Part shown: in pieces, positions 35,590-48,399 of the stretch
Position numbering within the stretch: position 1 is the stretch's first letter
Layout: each line of letters opens with the position of its first letter
Program-made: the position numbers and the translations under genes
Assembly (NCBI RefSeq): GCF_964656455.1
Contig: NC_135718.1
Location: forward strand, 125,651,093-125,715,092
DNA length: 64,000 bases
Source: Halichoerus grypus
Lineage: Eukaryota > Chordata > Mammalia > Carnivora > Phocidae
Direction: 5' to 3'
The notes under the pieces: model-generated
Told to the model about the DNA's origin: nothing
Database searches by the model: none
Seen by the model: only the letters and a program-made list of their open reading frames with translations

Positions 35590-35810
35590 AGTGGTTTCTG
35601 GATTTACAGTACCTGGTCCATGTCCCAGTTCTACCACTTACTAGTTCTGTTCCTCTATTTTCTTTCCTTCAATATCCTCTTTTAGATATTAGACAGCTCA
35701 CAGTTACTATAGTACCTATTCATAGGGTTGTTGTTACAATTGAATGATATAATGCATATAAAAGTGTTTAGGGTAGTTCCTGACACAAAATAAGCATTCA
35801 TTAAATTTTG
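35590..35810 (+). mobile_element. MIR element
   Basis: 'agttctaccacttactagtt', 'tattcatagggttgttgtta', 'atgatataatgcatataaaa' and 'aataagcattcattaaat' are in MIR order. Confidence 0.85.
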
Positions 35811-36343
35811 TTGTCTTCTACTTTTACTAAGACCACTGCCCAAGGAAACAAATATTCAAAACACAGGTAAAAGAGGGGGTAGTGTGGAAAAGAAGCCTGC
35901 AAAAGAAATTGAAGAGAAGTGGCTATGTGCGCACACATATGCACACAGGAATACACAACCATGGGACCCAAGGGAAAGGTGTTTCCAAAAGGAAATGAGT
36001 CAATAGTATTGAATATGGCCAAGAAACCAAGGAAGATAAGCAATGGAAATTGCTCCTGAATTTAGAGAAAAGGTTTTTGTTGATCTTGGAAACAGTAGTA
36101 TAAAACCAATTGCAATAGATGAATGAAAGAAAGCAAAGAAGGAGAGGTAGGAATAATAGACAATTCGTTCAAAAGTTTTAGTCTGAAAGAAGAGAAATAG
36201 AGTGATAGCTGAAGGAGCATGGTGGACAGACAGGGTTTGGTTAGTTTGTAAATGGGAGAGACTATTAATAGATGGAGTATCTTTATGAAATGAATGGTTA
36301 ACATAATTGTCTTTTAAAGTATAATAAAACACTTGTCTTTCCC
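35811..36343. other. Intergenic DNA, nothing recognised
   Basis: Overlapping minus frames (36000-36371 and 36062-36304) are low-complexity Ser/Leu/Tyr-rich and unsupported. Confidence 0.35.
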
Positions 36344-36475
36344 AGATATAGATATATAGATACAGATACATAGATATAGATATTTTTGTCTCCTGGTTTG
36401 AATAGGTGGTTTAAATATATATATTTATATATGTATGCATATATATATTTATAAATACATATATTCAAAATATTC
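36344..36475. repeat. GATATA/TATA low-complexity tract
   Basis: Imperfect (GATATA)n at 36344-36383, then an AT-only stretch near 36411-36470 rich in 'tatata'. Confidence 0.85.
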
Positions 36476-36866
36476 AAAGAACCCAAGAGATGGAAAGGCT
36501 ATAGAAGCCAAAAATTGAAGAATTCCAAGGACACATATTTTCACATTTCACATTTCCACAAAAGGGTATTTTGAGTGGGAGCCACTTTCAGATAAAAGCA
36601 AAAAAAGGACTACATTAAATAACAACAAGTGGGCCAATGGTCAATGTGTGGATTGTGTGAATAACCATCACACTTGTTTTACTCTCCTTTTTCATGGCTT
36701 TCGAATACAGTCGAAACCATGAGCAACAATACCATCAAAAGGCCATGCGCACCTAAAATTGAGAAAAGTTCTATCAGAGACTTCAAAAATCACAGCAATA
36801 GAAACTCTAGGCAACAACATGATAGTAATAGTAAATATTAATATCAATAATTATTTTAGTATTAGA

Positions 36867-36896
36867 ATTAATAGTATTTGTATTAATACTATTAAT
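36867..36896. repeat. AT-rich palindrome in degenerate TAA tract
   Basis: Perfect 12 bp inverted arms 'attaatagtatt' (36867-36878) and 'aatactattaat' (36885-36896) around a 6 bp loop, within an ATT/TAA-rich stretch at 36825-36950. Most likely a by-product of simple sequence. Confidence 0.8.
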
Positions 36897-36959
36897 AATG
36901 GCCACATTAAGTATCAGTAACATTAATGTTAATAATAGTAATAAACTTAAAGCCTTGCC

Positions 36960-38377
36960 TGGCAACAGTCATACCCTGCCTTCTGAGGATGTATAGCTAG
37001 AGTATACATACACAGGGGCACATGATGTAGGAGGAAGGGCACCTGGTAGGACAGATGTATTTTATAATACAAGAATAAGTCTAGACTAGGCAGCATCTCA
37101 AAAACTTTCAAGTCCTTTACTTATCCAAAGGCTCACTCAATGGAAGCCTTTCCCAATCCAACTTATATAAACCAAGGGGAGTGGTGAAAGTAGCAGGGGC
37201 AGCAAGCACAAGGGATTTATTCATAAGAATATTTAATAGCAAAAGTTCTCTGTTTGTCCCTCTCTACATATGCTGAATGACAGAATGGATTAGTGCTACT
37301 TACAACAATAAATTTGCAACTCATTTTTTAGCCACGTATGGAGCTAATGATATATCCAGAAGATTAAGAGTAATGTTTACACTGCTTTTCTTTAATCAAT
37401 TCACAAACATTTGTTGGGACATTCAGAAAAATTAGAAACTATAGGTTTGCCTGGTTTTGCCGAGCTATAAGCTTTGGAGTGGATCCCACTGCTGTGTTCA
37501 GGTTTTATGAGAAAACAGCTAGATTCAGGGTGAGTCCTGAAGGTTGATCCATCATAAAACTTACTCCCACCTCCTTCTGTGAAAGGCTTACTGAAGAAAA
37601 GCTTAAATAAGAAGGAAGCTGGAAGGTGGGGGTGGGCAGAGGGTAGAGGTGGTGGGGGAGCGAGTACAGCTGTGGGTCATTAACAATAATCACAGCCCGC
37701 CAGCATGAAAGGAAGCAGAGCGTGAGTATCCCCTTTTTCCCTTTCCCTGTTAGAAGCCATCTGGACAAGGCAGTTTCGAATAAATGCTAGTAAGGGAATT
37801 TTATTCTATCTGACTTTATTTAAAGTCCTGGTGTAGACCACGCCTTTGCTTTGGCTTTGGCTTTGAAAGTTGGGACTGAGAAACCCCAAAATAAAAGCAC
37901 ACCTCTGGGTTTGCAGCATGACCGACTGGTGTTGTCCTAAATGAAAGTTCACAGCAGAATGGGGAGCTTATTCTCTGCACTGGATGATGGAGAGGAGAGT
38001 GCCTCACTGCAGTGGCCCAGGGCTCAGGGCCAAGCTGCATTCTGTGTGGGGTTGACTGGCCAGCACTATCTTTGCTGTCTGGTAGAAATGTTAATGTGCT
38101 TATAATTGCCTCTTTACTTAAAAATCCAGCCCTAGTATTTATTTAGAAATAAAAGAAACTGAAGGAAATATTTTCAAGGGAAAAAAAAGGAAGAAAGAGC
38201 ACAAACTCCCAAATTTCTTTTGGAGTATAAAATCTACTGGTGGCTTTGCTTTTCTCTTTTGTCTAAAAAGTTTTCTTTTTCCCATTCACCAAGGTCATTT
38301 TATGTGAAATTTTAAGTTAAAAATATCCAAGCAATTATAATTATTCACTTAATGCATGGAGCAGGACCCTACTACTT
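36960..38377. other. Intergenic DNA, nothing recognised
   Basis: Unlike its neighbours, 37500-38050 is relatively GC-rich, includes a G-rich stretch near 37625-37660 and a triple 'ctttgg' repeat at about 37843-37865, and has no repeat I can name. No coding frame with a motif. Confidence 0.35.
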
Positions 38378-38396
38378 TACATTTATTTATCATCTT

Positions 38397-38560
38397 TTTT
38401 TTTAAATTTATTTATTCATGAGAGAGAGAAAGAGAAAGGCAGAGGGAGAAGCAGGCTCCTTGAAGAGCAGGGAGCCCAATGCAGGACTCTATCCCAGGAC
38501 CCTGGGATCGTGACCTGAGCTGAAGGCAGATGCTTAACCAGCTGAGCCACCCAGGAACCC
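38397..38560 (-). mobile_element. Older CanSINE
   Basis: Short tail 'tttttttttaaatttattta', 'ttcatgagagagagaaagag' body, diverged head end 'ccacccaggaaccc'. Direct repeats at 38378-38396 and 38561-38579 match at 18 of 19 positions. Confidence 0.93.
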
Positions 38561-38579
38561 TACATTTATTTACCATCTT

Positions 38580-40690
38580 TGAAATTGCTATTATACTTTG
38601 ATGATTCTCTAGAAATATATTCAGTCAAAACAATCTATTTGTTTGAAGGCATTGACTTCAATTGGCCAATTTCTTCTTACAGAAAAGTGATGTGTTCCTT
38701 TTTGAAAATCACACAACATAATACTTTATAATGAAATCACATAGGATTTCTGGTAGCCTCTTATTAGGAATTGAGTTGCTCTCTCATTGTATTTTAGAAT
38801 AATTTGTGAGTTTGACATTGAGAACCTAATGATGTGGTGGAAATTATTTAAATAGAATAAGGATAAATATGAACATTCAAAATTAGTCCTTGAACTTCTC
38901 ATAAGTTACATATTGGCACAAAGTTGTTAACCATAAAGCAACATTTTTGAGCCAATGAATAAAGAACAGGATGCTCTATTATGGCATAGATGCCCACAAA
39001 TAGTCAAACATGAGAAGTCCAGCTGGCAAATGTTGTATAACAGTAGCCAAAAACTTCGGCATTCTCACCCAAAAGGAATAATATTAGTCCCCAAAGGAAT
39101 TCCATCTGCCTTTTTCTTGAGCATATAATATACATTTGAGATTAGAAAAGTATGATTGAAGATGAGTAAAGGTTGTGACATTAAGAAAGAAAGATGATAT
39201 TTTATATATTTTTACCCACGAAACAGAGTTTCCTTGTAGCATCTTCTGCGTTATGTTATTTTATAGTGTGCTTATTGTATAATCTAGCATTTTAAAATAG
39301 TATACATCTGGTGGACATAATATGTATTTGGTAGAGAAAAAATAAAGCAAATAAAATTTTATGTTTTTCTTTTTTAGACATTACTTAGAAGGACAGATTT
39401 TTGTTGTTGCTGTTTTGGTTGTAGCAGTAAAAAAAAAAACACTTAAAATGTTATTTTCTTTATTCTTATTTGATGTATTTATAAAGTTATAAATTTAGCT
39501 CTGTTTAAACTGATCAATCAAGACATGAGGCTAGAAAGCTGCTAATTCTGCCTTGATGTTCAAAACCTTTTTGTGTGAAGGTTGACTCAGTGAATTATGT
39601 CAGTTGGATTTTTTTCCTCAAGATCTAACTGGAGCTTGGTTTACAAAACTCAAAATGAATCCAACAAAAATAAGCCGAAAAAAGACTAGCTGTCCTCATT
39701 TGTCCTGCTGTCCTCTTTTCAAGCTATTTTTTTCCTTTGGTGGTAAAGTTTTTACTTTGGGGTTTCTAAAATGCCATAGCTGGTTGTATTTACATTTTGA
39801 ATACCTAGTCATGTGGAAGTTTTAATTCTCTATTGACACAGCTTTGAGTGACGTGTTTCCTTGAGAATGGTCCAAATAGAATGTTCTGGATTCACAAACA
39901 GCTGATGCTACCCCTTATGTGTAAAATGGAAAAGAAAAAAAAAGAGGTCTTCACAAAAACAGAATGGTTCCATTGCTGCTAGAATAATCTGTATAACTAA
40001 AGCTATAGACTCATTTCAAAGACAACGTTGTTAGATTCCTTTATTCAGTTCCTGTTGTAGTGGGTTCCCTACCAGAGACAGAATGACAGAAATGAATTGT
40101 CATTGTCAAGAGATGTTGCAGCAACGTGACAGGATAAAAGGAAAGGACGTCGCCTTAAGAATCACCTAGGGAAGCTTTTCTTGGAGGAAAAGGCCACCTG
40201 GAGGCCGTTGAAGGGACTTTGGTAATAAAGTAAATATAGCACCAGAAGCTCTGTCCAGAAAAAGAAAACAACACCAGAAATCTGAGAGTTACCAATGAAT
40301 TTAAAGGGGTAGCCTTTCTGAGTCTCTGAGGTAGCTGTTACCAGACTCATCAGTATCACTGTTTCTTGGGGCAGTTTCCAACCTGAGCAGTTGCTGCATC
40401 TAAACTGAAATAGTTGATGGCTACAGCTGAAAACCTTTCTGCTCAACTATGTTTTGAACCAGAGGCTGGAGATTCACTTTTCCCTGAAAAACTACTGTGA
40501 AAGAGCTCTAGCCTCCATTCTGAATCCCATGCCCAATCTTCATGGACATTCTCACTTTCTATGCCCTGCACTCCTGCTGACTGAAATTCACACCCCACCC
40601 ACTGTTTCTGTGACTTCTTTCAGGGAGACTCAGAATCCTTGCTTCCATGTTTTGAACATGTAATGATTATCTACTTAAAACCTTCCCTTG
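38580..40690. other. Intergenic DNA, nothing recognised
   Basis: About 2.1 kb. Frames at 39604-39825, 40162-40446 and 40454-40663 have no family motif. Confidence 0.35.
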
Positions 40691-40699
40691 GGTGTTTAA

Positions 40700-41280
40700 A
40701 AAAAACACCTCAAAATATCCAAAACAGAGCTTTTGATTATCTTCTGAGTTGCTTCTGATCCTAATCTTTCACATCTCAACAAACCACTAGCCCTCTACTG
40801 TCATCTCAAGGAGGCATCCTTGATTTTTTATCTTCTCTCAGGCCTTACATCCAATTCATCACCAATTCCTATTGGCTCTACTCCAGAATATATCTTGAGT
40901 TCACCCATCTCTACTGCTACCTCTATAGTTACACCCCTCATCATAGACAAATGTAGTAGCTTCTGCACTGGTCTCTCTGCTTCCTCTCTTGTTCTTCTAC
41001 AACTTACACATCATACAACATTCGGAGTGATTATATAAAAATATGCACCATATAATCACCTCCCTTTGCTTAAAACCCCTCAGTGTCTTCCCACTGCTCA
41101 GAATAAATCCAGCCCCAATACTGTAGCCTACAAGACTCTACATGAAACTCTTCTTAACTTACCTCTTCACCTTCATTCTGTACTATTCTCCCTCTTGCTC
41201 ATTTTGTCACAGCCACACTGGTCTTCCGTTTCTATAACAATGCCAAACATGTTGCTTCCTTAGATCCTATGCATTTCCAG
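40700..41280 (+). mobile_element. LINE-2 fragment
   Basis: Decayed L2 coding strand: 'gaggcatccttgatttttta', 'acatccaattcatcaccaat', 'tattggctctactccagaat', 'ctgcactggtctctctgctt', 'ccctttgcttaaaacccctc', 'gccacactggtcttccg'. The order matches the C-terminal part of the L2 reverse transcriptase ORF. Confidence 0.82.
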
Positions 41281-41574
41281 GAATTGAAAACAATCAGACC
41301 AGGAGACCAATCAGACTTTGTGCAGCTACCACACTTTTATCTTTTTTTCCCCCTAGCTTCTGAGCACACTGTTCTCAGGCACTGCTCTCTCTAATATCAC
41401 TAGTGCTTGTATTTTCATTATATTTAATGCCCTTTCTCTGAGTTTTCATCCTCCTTTGGCCTTGCTGAAGCAATGGATGTTCTTATATACTTCCATCCTT
41501 CAGGAATTATTTCTATGAGTTTTGAGGGAACTTGATGGCTCTTGATATCAGAGGTAACTTACCATGATAAGAAT

Positions 41575-41760
41575 TATGCTGCCAGAGCTGCTGGGTTTTA
41601 TTCGAAGTTCTGTCACTTATTATATGACCTTGAGAAAATACCTTAAAATCTCTAAGACTCAATTCTCTCAGTTATAAAATGAAACCGCTACTTGGTGGCA
41701 TAACGCACATAATGTGTTCAGCACAGTTCCTGGCACAGAGTGAGCATTAAATAAATATAA
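41575..41760 (+). mobile_element. MIR element
   Basis: 'ttctgtcacttattatatga', 'ccttgagaaaatacctta', 'caattctctcagttataaaa', 'ttcctggcacagagtgagca' are in MIR order. Confidence 0.88.
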
Positions 41761-42490
41761 CCTATAATTATAATATGGTTCAATAGGCAACTTTGGAAGA
41801 AAAAAAGTACTACTGTGCATAATCACAAGAAATCCTGAAATCATTACTATTTGGAATGGGAAGAATGAAGACGAAAACTTTCCAAGGCAATCAAAACCCA
41901 TTTATTCAGCCATTGTGTTTTATTGTCTCTTACACTTGAACTCCGGGTTGAGTACAATTTGCTCTCAAAATAATGCCTTAAACTAGTGAATGCCAAAAAG
42001 CCAAATTTTCCCCAGGCTATCATTGTGATAAATTTAAAATGTGCTCTGAGAGAGAGATACATTGACCCAAATTCATTGAAGTAGTTCTAATTATGCTGTT
42101 GTTTATTACTATGACAAGTGTTTTGACCATAGGATTGATATTAGAAACAAACAGAGATGTTATTAACTTGCCATAAATTTTTAGAAGAATGTGGGTTGTG
42201 TTAAACCTGCAGGCTCATTTTTAAAAAGCTCCAAGAAATACATAGATAATCATTTTTACTTAAAAGGGTTTAAAAGGATAAAAATATTTTTTGTTTTTTT
42301 GGGCGGTTGTTTTTTATAATGAAAAGAGACAGGGTTAACTGTTCAGAGGCTGAAATAAGCAGTATGCCTACAGGCTTCCAGCAACCCTGAGAGAATGACA
42401 AATGGCCTCCAGAAAGCAGATGGCAGAATTCTAGTGCATTGAAAAGATGGGAGGGGGTTCAAGGTAAGCAAGTAAAAAGGTGCCAGAACT
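41761..42490. other. Intergenic DNA, nothing recognised
   Basis: No gene or repeat supported. Confidence 0.4.
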
Positions 42491-42491
42491 C

Positions 42492-42521
<30 letters not shown>
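42492..42521. repeat. AAAT tetranucleotide repeat
   Basis: About seven tandem AAAT units followed by a T-run. This could be the tail of a lost SINE. Confidence 0.9.
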
Positions 42522-42522
<1 letters not shown>

Positions 42523-42717
42523 TTTTTTTTGTTTTTTTTGATGGTTTCCTTGGAGCATTTACCACTTGGAATGCTACAGAGAATTCTCTCAGGGGTTTGG
42601 TCCCAACAGAAAGAAAGAGAGAAAGAGGAGAAAGAAAAAGAAAGGGAGAGTAAGAGCGGGAGATGGAGAGGGAGGGAGGAAAAAGTACATACTACTGAAT
42701 ACATTTCTTTGGGGTTT

Positions 42718-42831
42718 TTTTTTAAGTTTATTTATTTATTTTTAATAATCACTCTACCCAGTGTGGGGCTCAAACTCACAACCTCGAGATCAAGAGTGAC
42801 AGTCTCTTCTGACTGAGCCAGCCAGGCACCC
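42718..42831 (-). mobile_element. Short CanSINE variant
   Basis: T-run, 'aagtttatttatttattttt', then 'gtggggctcaaactcacaac', 'ctcgagatcaagagtgaca' and head end 'gagccagccaggcacccc'. The body lacks the GA-rich section of the other copies. A clear TSD was not found. Confidence 0.85.
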
Positions 42832-43224
42832 CTCTTAGTGCTCTTAAAAGTTAGGAAGGGGAAGGAACTGATAGGCCATTTTGTTATTCACAAAGGTGTG
42901 GGGAGTGTTGGCTGAGGCTCAGCCGGGACTGAGAGGCCACGGCACTCAGCGGGTAACCTTCCCTAAGATACCACTTGCTCTCCCAAGGTGGTGAAACTGA
43001 TGCTGACTGCAGCTCCCATTATTGTCTGAAATTTCATTTTTGAATCTAGACACAAGCCTTCATTCACATTTCATTAAATGTGCTAAAAAAAATTACCTAA
43101 TTTAAAATGGTAACATAAACATAGCTTTCATAACATTCTTCTATTTTTCTCTTTGTAATTTCTTTCTTCCCACAAGGTCTTGTTTTCAGCTACAAATAAC
43201 CTTTCATACATGCTAGAGAAGTGT

Positions 43225-43350
43225 TTCTCAAGGTGGGATTCAATAATCTGTAACATCGGAATCACCATGGGAACTAGCTAAACATGCAGATTCCTAGGGC
43301 CCTACCCCAGACCTACTGATCCAGTTAGGCCCCCTCTATAATTTGAGAAC
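43225..43350 (+). mobile_element. MER20-like hAT element
   Basis: Starts 'gtgtttctcaaggtgg', then 'cggaatcaccatgggaacta', 'aacatgcagattcctagggc', 'ctaccccagacctactgatc', ending near 'atttgagaactggtg'. The central part of the family is present. Confidence 0.8.
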
Positions 43351-43575
43351 TGGTGAGTTAAAAAAAAAAAAAAATAAGTCCTAAAGATCTGAAGTCTCAG
43401 AACAGCAGGATCTATGTCTTGTTCATTTTTAAACTCTCAAAATGCTGAGCAGAGTGGCTGGCATATAAGAGGTAAGCAATAAATGTTGGTTAAATAAAAT
43501 GAATGAACAGCAGTTGAATTTCAGGCACCCTTGTCGATCAGTTGGTTCTCCCTGTGGCTCAGAAACATTCTCCAG

Positions 43576-43757
43576 GGGCGCCTGGGTGGCTCAGTTGGTT
43601 AAGCGACTGCCTTCGGCTCAGGTCATGATCCTGGAGTCCCGGGATCGAGTCCCGCATCGGGCTCCCTGCTCAGCTGGGGGTCTGCTTCTCCCTCTGACCC
43701 TCTTCCCTCTCATGCTCTCTGTCTCTCATTCTCTCTCTCTCAAATAAATAAATAAAA

Positions 43758-43787
<30 letters not shown>
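43576..43787 (+). mobile_element. Young CanSINE ('gcgactgcc' type)
   Basis: Head 'gggcgcctgggtggctcagt', diagnostic 'gcgactgccttcggctcagg' and 'gatcctggagtcccgggatc', A24-class tail. Perfect 15 bp direct repeat 'agaaacattctccag' at 43561-43575 and 43788-43802. Confidence 0.97.
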
Positions 43788-43790
<3 letters not shown>

Positions 43791-43802
43791 AACATTCTCC
43801 AG

Positions 43803-44359
43803 CCTGACCTGTCTACCAAGTAGTTCCAGAGACATGGAGGTCTGCGAGTGGGGGCAGCTACTTTATAGTAATGCTCCAGGGTCCCAGTTAAGGAATAACT
43901 GTGAGGCCTTACCTTCTCATGACTTGCAACATGAATATTGTAGTAACTCCCTGAAGCACAGTCCTACAGAAAGGAAGAGAGCTGCTTGCAAGGGGAGGCA
44001 TATTCAGTTTCAAATATGAACAGTTGATTGGGGAGTTCTTTTTTGATCTCAGAGGAATTAGCTAAGTACTTAGTTGTACATTTCCGTCAACTGCTGCTTC
44101 CTATGGGAGGATTTCTGTATAGCTTACTTTTTATAATTTTCATCTAAGGAATTTTGTCAGTTACTCTTGGCTCTCAGATATATGCAGTTTAACATCCAGT
44201 ATAGTTTTACCTAATAGGAAAATGTTTCAATCTGTGACTGATTTACCAATAGAAATGTTAGCACAAACCCAATGGCTGACCTTACATTTGTGTGGCACTT
44301 TATAGGTTTTTTCAAGCATGCTCATACATGAGAGTCACCATTTCAAGGTAGAATCACTG
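43803..44359. other. Intergenic DNA, nothing recognised
   Basis: No feature supported. Confidence 0.4.
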
Positions 44360-45160
44360 CAATATAGTTGATGCAGTTGGGACACAAGGGGTATCTTTTA
44401 TCTTCCTCTGCCATTATCCATTCTAATCTCCCCTTGCCCTCAGCTATACCCTCTATTGTTCTTACTGGTTTACTTGGTGGTGTGACCCAAATCCCCATTC
44501 TTCATGTCACCAGGACCAGATCAATATTCCTATGTATAGAATGTGTTGTCTCATGTACCAAAAGAGGCCTACCAAACATTATGCTTCCTTTTTTTGCAGT
44601 ATGGAATGCAATTTGTCTTTTACTTTGGAGGGATGTTCCAACATACTCCAAACATGGAAGCCCTAAAAAACATACTGTAATGGCAAACCCCAGGATTTTC
44701 ATAGGGTTTATTTTCCACTCTCTAAGCTTGTTGTCTTCTACCAAAGCCTCCAGATTACCAGTCACCTCTTACTCCTCTTGCTGGATCAGCATGATGTCAC
44801 TGATTTAATGAATCAATGAGATACTCTGTGGAATATCTAGATTGCCCAGACCTATTTAGACTATATCAGGACAGAGAACAGGAGAAACACTGTGAACATA
44901 TATTATTGTCTATTCCATGTATGGGTGAATTTTTTCTGATCCTTTTTCCTAATTAAGATAGAAAAGAACACATGTGCCCAGTGAATGAATTCCTACTATG
45001 TCCCTGAAGTCAAATTAATCTCTTTTAGCAAAAATATTACCTTTGGCATGGCAGACTCCTACCAATATATCTACCCACTTACCAAAATCTATAAGTAATG
45101 GTAATCTTTGTTAATCATTTCCTTGTTCCACTAGATCTCTTATGTTCTCTTCAAGGATAT
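44360..45160 (-). pseudogene. ERVL-like endogenous retrovirus pol fragment (broken)
   Basis: An old retroviral reverse transcriptase region on the minus strand. The longest surviving frame (44765-44502) contains 'WKINPMKILGFA' followed by 'VCFLGL', which fits the segment just after the catalytic box in ERVL-class polymerases. Upstream in its own direction, the catalytic-box region (about 44810-44790) is altered and off-frame. There are further stops and frame changes, and no LTR, gag or primer-binding site was seen next to it. The longer plus-strand frame at 44368-44808 is the antisense shadow. Family assignment comes from motif order; the class could be a related ERV. It cannot encode an active enzyme. 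Confidence 0.72.
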
Positions 45161-46649
45161 AATCCCAGCAATTCTTCTCCTCCTACATCAACATTTCTTT
45201 CTCATTATCATTGCCATTAACATATAACATAGATACAAGCCCTTACTTTTCTCTTCCAGTTTGCTTGAGAAATAATTGATACCACCACATAAATTTAAGG
45301 CATAAAGCATGATGATTTGATTTACATATATTATGAAATGCTAACATTCATCATCTCATATAGATACAATAAGAAAAGAAATAATAGAGAAAAGAAAAAA
45401 AAAGTCTTTGTGATGAGAACTCAGGATTAACTCTCTTTCTTGCTTCTTAATGTGCTTATTGCTATGAACTTCCCTCTTAGAACTGCTTTTGCTGCATCCC
45501 ATATATTCTGGTATATCATATTTCCAATAGCATTTGTCTCAATAAATTATTAATTTCCCTTTTAATTGCTTCTTTGATCCATTGGTTGTTCAGGAGAGTG
45601 TTGCTTGATTTCCATGTGTTTGTGAATTTTCCAGTTTTTCCTCTTGTTACTGATTTCCAACCGTTGTGGTTAGAGAAGATACTTGGTATGATTTCAATCT
45701 CCTTGAATTTGCTAGAACTCTTTTTTGTGGCCTAACATATGGTCTATCCAGAAAATGTTCTACGTGTGTTTGAGAAGAATGTGTGTGTTCTGCTGTTGTT
45801 AGATAGAATGTTTTGTATATGTCTGTTAGGTCCATTTGGTCTACGGTGTTGTTCGTTCCATTGCTTTCTTATTGATTCTCTGTCTGGATGACTTATATCT
45901 TATTTTAGCTCTGTTAGATTCTGCTTTATATACTTAGGTGCTCCAACGTTAGGTGCATAAATACTTATAATTGTTATATATTCTTGATAGATTGACACTT
46001 GATCATTATATAATGACCTCTTTTGTCTTTGTCTCTTTTTGCCATTTTTAAAGTTTATTTTGTCTGATATAAGTATAGCTACCCCTGCTTTTTGTTGTTG
46101 CTGTTATCATTTGCTTGAAATGACTTTTTCTATCCCTTCATAGTCTATATGTTTCTTTAAGGCTAAATTGAATCTCATTTAGCAGTATATTGTTAGATCT
46201 TGTTTTCAACCATTCTGTGTCTTTTGCCTAGAAAATTTAATCTGTTTACATTTAAAATAATTATTGATAGGTAACAACTTACTGTTGCCATTTTGTTCAT
46301 TGGTTTTTGGTTGTTTTGTAGATCCACTGTTCCTGGTTTCATATCTTGCTGTCTTTTTTCATGTTTTGATGTTTTTGATATTGGTATGCTTTGGCTTCTG
46401 TATCATGTTCTTTTTGTGTAATTGCTACAGGTTTTTCCCTTGTGGTTACCATGAGACTTACATAAAATACCTTAAAACTATAACACTATTTTAAGCTGGT
46501 AACAACTTCATGTCGATAGAATTCCTAAACTTTAAACCTATACTTCTGCCCTTCACATTTTAGGTTATTGTTGCTACAGTTTACATATTTTATGTCTTGC
46601 GTAACTAATAACAGATTATTATAGTTATGGCTTTTTTACTATGATTTTT

Positions 46650-46840
46650 TAAAAATATTTTATTTATTTATTTGACAGAGAGAGAGATAGTGAGAGCAGA
46701 ACACAAACAGGGGGAGTGGAAGAGGGAGAAGCAGTCCTCTGGCCAAGCAGGGAGCCTGATGTGGGGCTCGATCCCAGGACCCTGGGATCATGACATGAAC
46801 CAAAGGCAGATGCTTAATGACTGAGCCACCCAGGTGCCTC
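46650..46840 (-). mobile_element. CanSINE inserted in ancient L1
   Basis: 'aaaaatattttatttattta' tail side, 'tttgacagagagagagatag' body, head end 'ccacccaggtgcctc'. Perfect 13 bp direct repeat 'tactatgattttt' at 46637-46649 and 46841-46853. Confidence 0.94.
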
Positions 46841-47460
46841 TACTATGATTTTTATTTAGTTCATTTTTTAAACTTTTAAGCTAGAGCTGTTAGTGAATTA
46901 TGTACCACCATTACAAAATTACAGAATCTATCTTTGACTGTATATTTATTATTATCAGTAAGTTTTATGCTACCTTTTTATATGTTTATATATTAATTAG
47001 CATCCTTTCCTTTTTACTCAAAGAACTCCTTTTATCATTTCTTGTAAGGCAAGTCTAGTGGTCGTGAACTCTCTCAAGATTTTGTTTGTTTGGGAAAGTC
47101 TTTATCCCTCCTTCATTTCTGAAGGACAACTTCACTGGGTATAGTATTCTTGGTTGACAGTTTTTCTCTTTCAGTATTTTGAAAATGTCATCCCATTCTC
47201 TCCTGGCCTGAAATGTATCTATTGATAAATCCACTAATAGTCTTATGGGGGGAGGGAGGGATTCCCTTATATAAATTTTTCTTCTCTCTTGCTGCTTTTA
47301 AAATTCTTTCTTTGTGTTTGATGTTTGCAAATTTAATTATAATGTATCTTGGTATATAGCCTTATGCAAGTTCAACCAATTTGGGGTCCTTTGGGCCCCA
47401 TGGATCTGGATATCCATTTTTCTCTCCAGGTTTAGGAAGTTTTCATCCATTACTGTTTTA

Positions 47461-47668
47461 TTATTTATTTATTTATTTATTTAAAGATTTTATTTATTTA
47501 TTTGACAGAGAGAGAGAGTGAGCACAAGCTGGGGGAGGAGCAGAGGGAGAGGGAGAAGCAGGCTCCCCACTGAGCAGGGAGCCCAACACAGGGCTTGGTC
47601 CCAGGACCCCAGGACCACGACCTGATCTGAAGGCAGATGCTTAATGACTGAGCCACCCAGGCGCCCCA
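47461..47668 (-). mobile_element. CanSINE inserted in ancient L1
   Basis: TTTA-repeat tail then 'aaagattttatttattta', GA-rich body, head end 'ccacccaggcgcccca'. Direct repeats at 47444-47460 and 47669-47685 match at 16 of 17 positions. Confidence 0.94.
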
Positions 47669-48399
47669 CATCCATTAGTGTTTTAAATATACTTTTCTAT
47701 TCTTTTCACTTTCTCTTTTCCTCCTGTAATTTGCATAATGTAAATATTATTTCATTTTATTGTGTCCCACAAGTCTCAGGCTTTCTTCACTCTTTTTCAT
47801 TCTTTTCCTTTTTGCTCCTCTGACTGGATAATTTCTAATGCTCTATCTTCTGGGTCACTGATTCTTCTTTTGCATGGTTGAGTCTGCTTTTGAAACTACT
47901 GAATTCTTCAATTCAGTTATTGTATTTTTCAACTCCAGAATTTCTGGGGTTTTTTTTAATGGTTTCTTTTGCTTTGTTAATCCTTTTGTTTTATTCATGC
48001 ATTGTTTTTCTAATTGTGTTTAGTTGTCTGTGTATTCTTGTAGTTAACAAAATTTCTTTAAGAGGATGATTCTGAATAGTTCATTGATCTCCATTTCTTT
48101 AAGATCAGTTATCAGTGCTTTATTAATTTTCTTTGAAGGTGTCACATTTACCTGTTTTTTATGATTCTTGATTCTTTATATTGGTATCTGCACATTTGAG
48201 TGATCAGGTTTCTCTTCCAGACTTATAGCTTTGCTTTGGCAGAGATAGATCTTCACCAGTCTGCTCAGTTTGGGTCTCTGAGCATGTCTGCTAATAATGT
48301 CCTTGGCCAGGTGGGTTCTGCTATTATGGTCTATTTTGGAGTAAGGCAACTGTTAGAGCTCTGAGGTTAAGGATGCAGGGTTGTGCCACTGGATGAGAA

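Noticed and set aside
36000..36371. 123-codon minus-strand frame
   Set aside because: Low complexity with no motif, partly over a GATATA repeat; overlaps another unsupported frame.
36867..36896. Palindrome as a regulatory hairpin or replication site
   Set aside because: Entirely A/T-biased and embedded in a degenerate TAA tract, where such arms arise easily.
44368..44808. 146-codon plus-strand frame
   Set aside because: Antisense to the ERVL-like pol remnant, whose motifs read on the minus strand.
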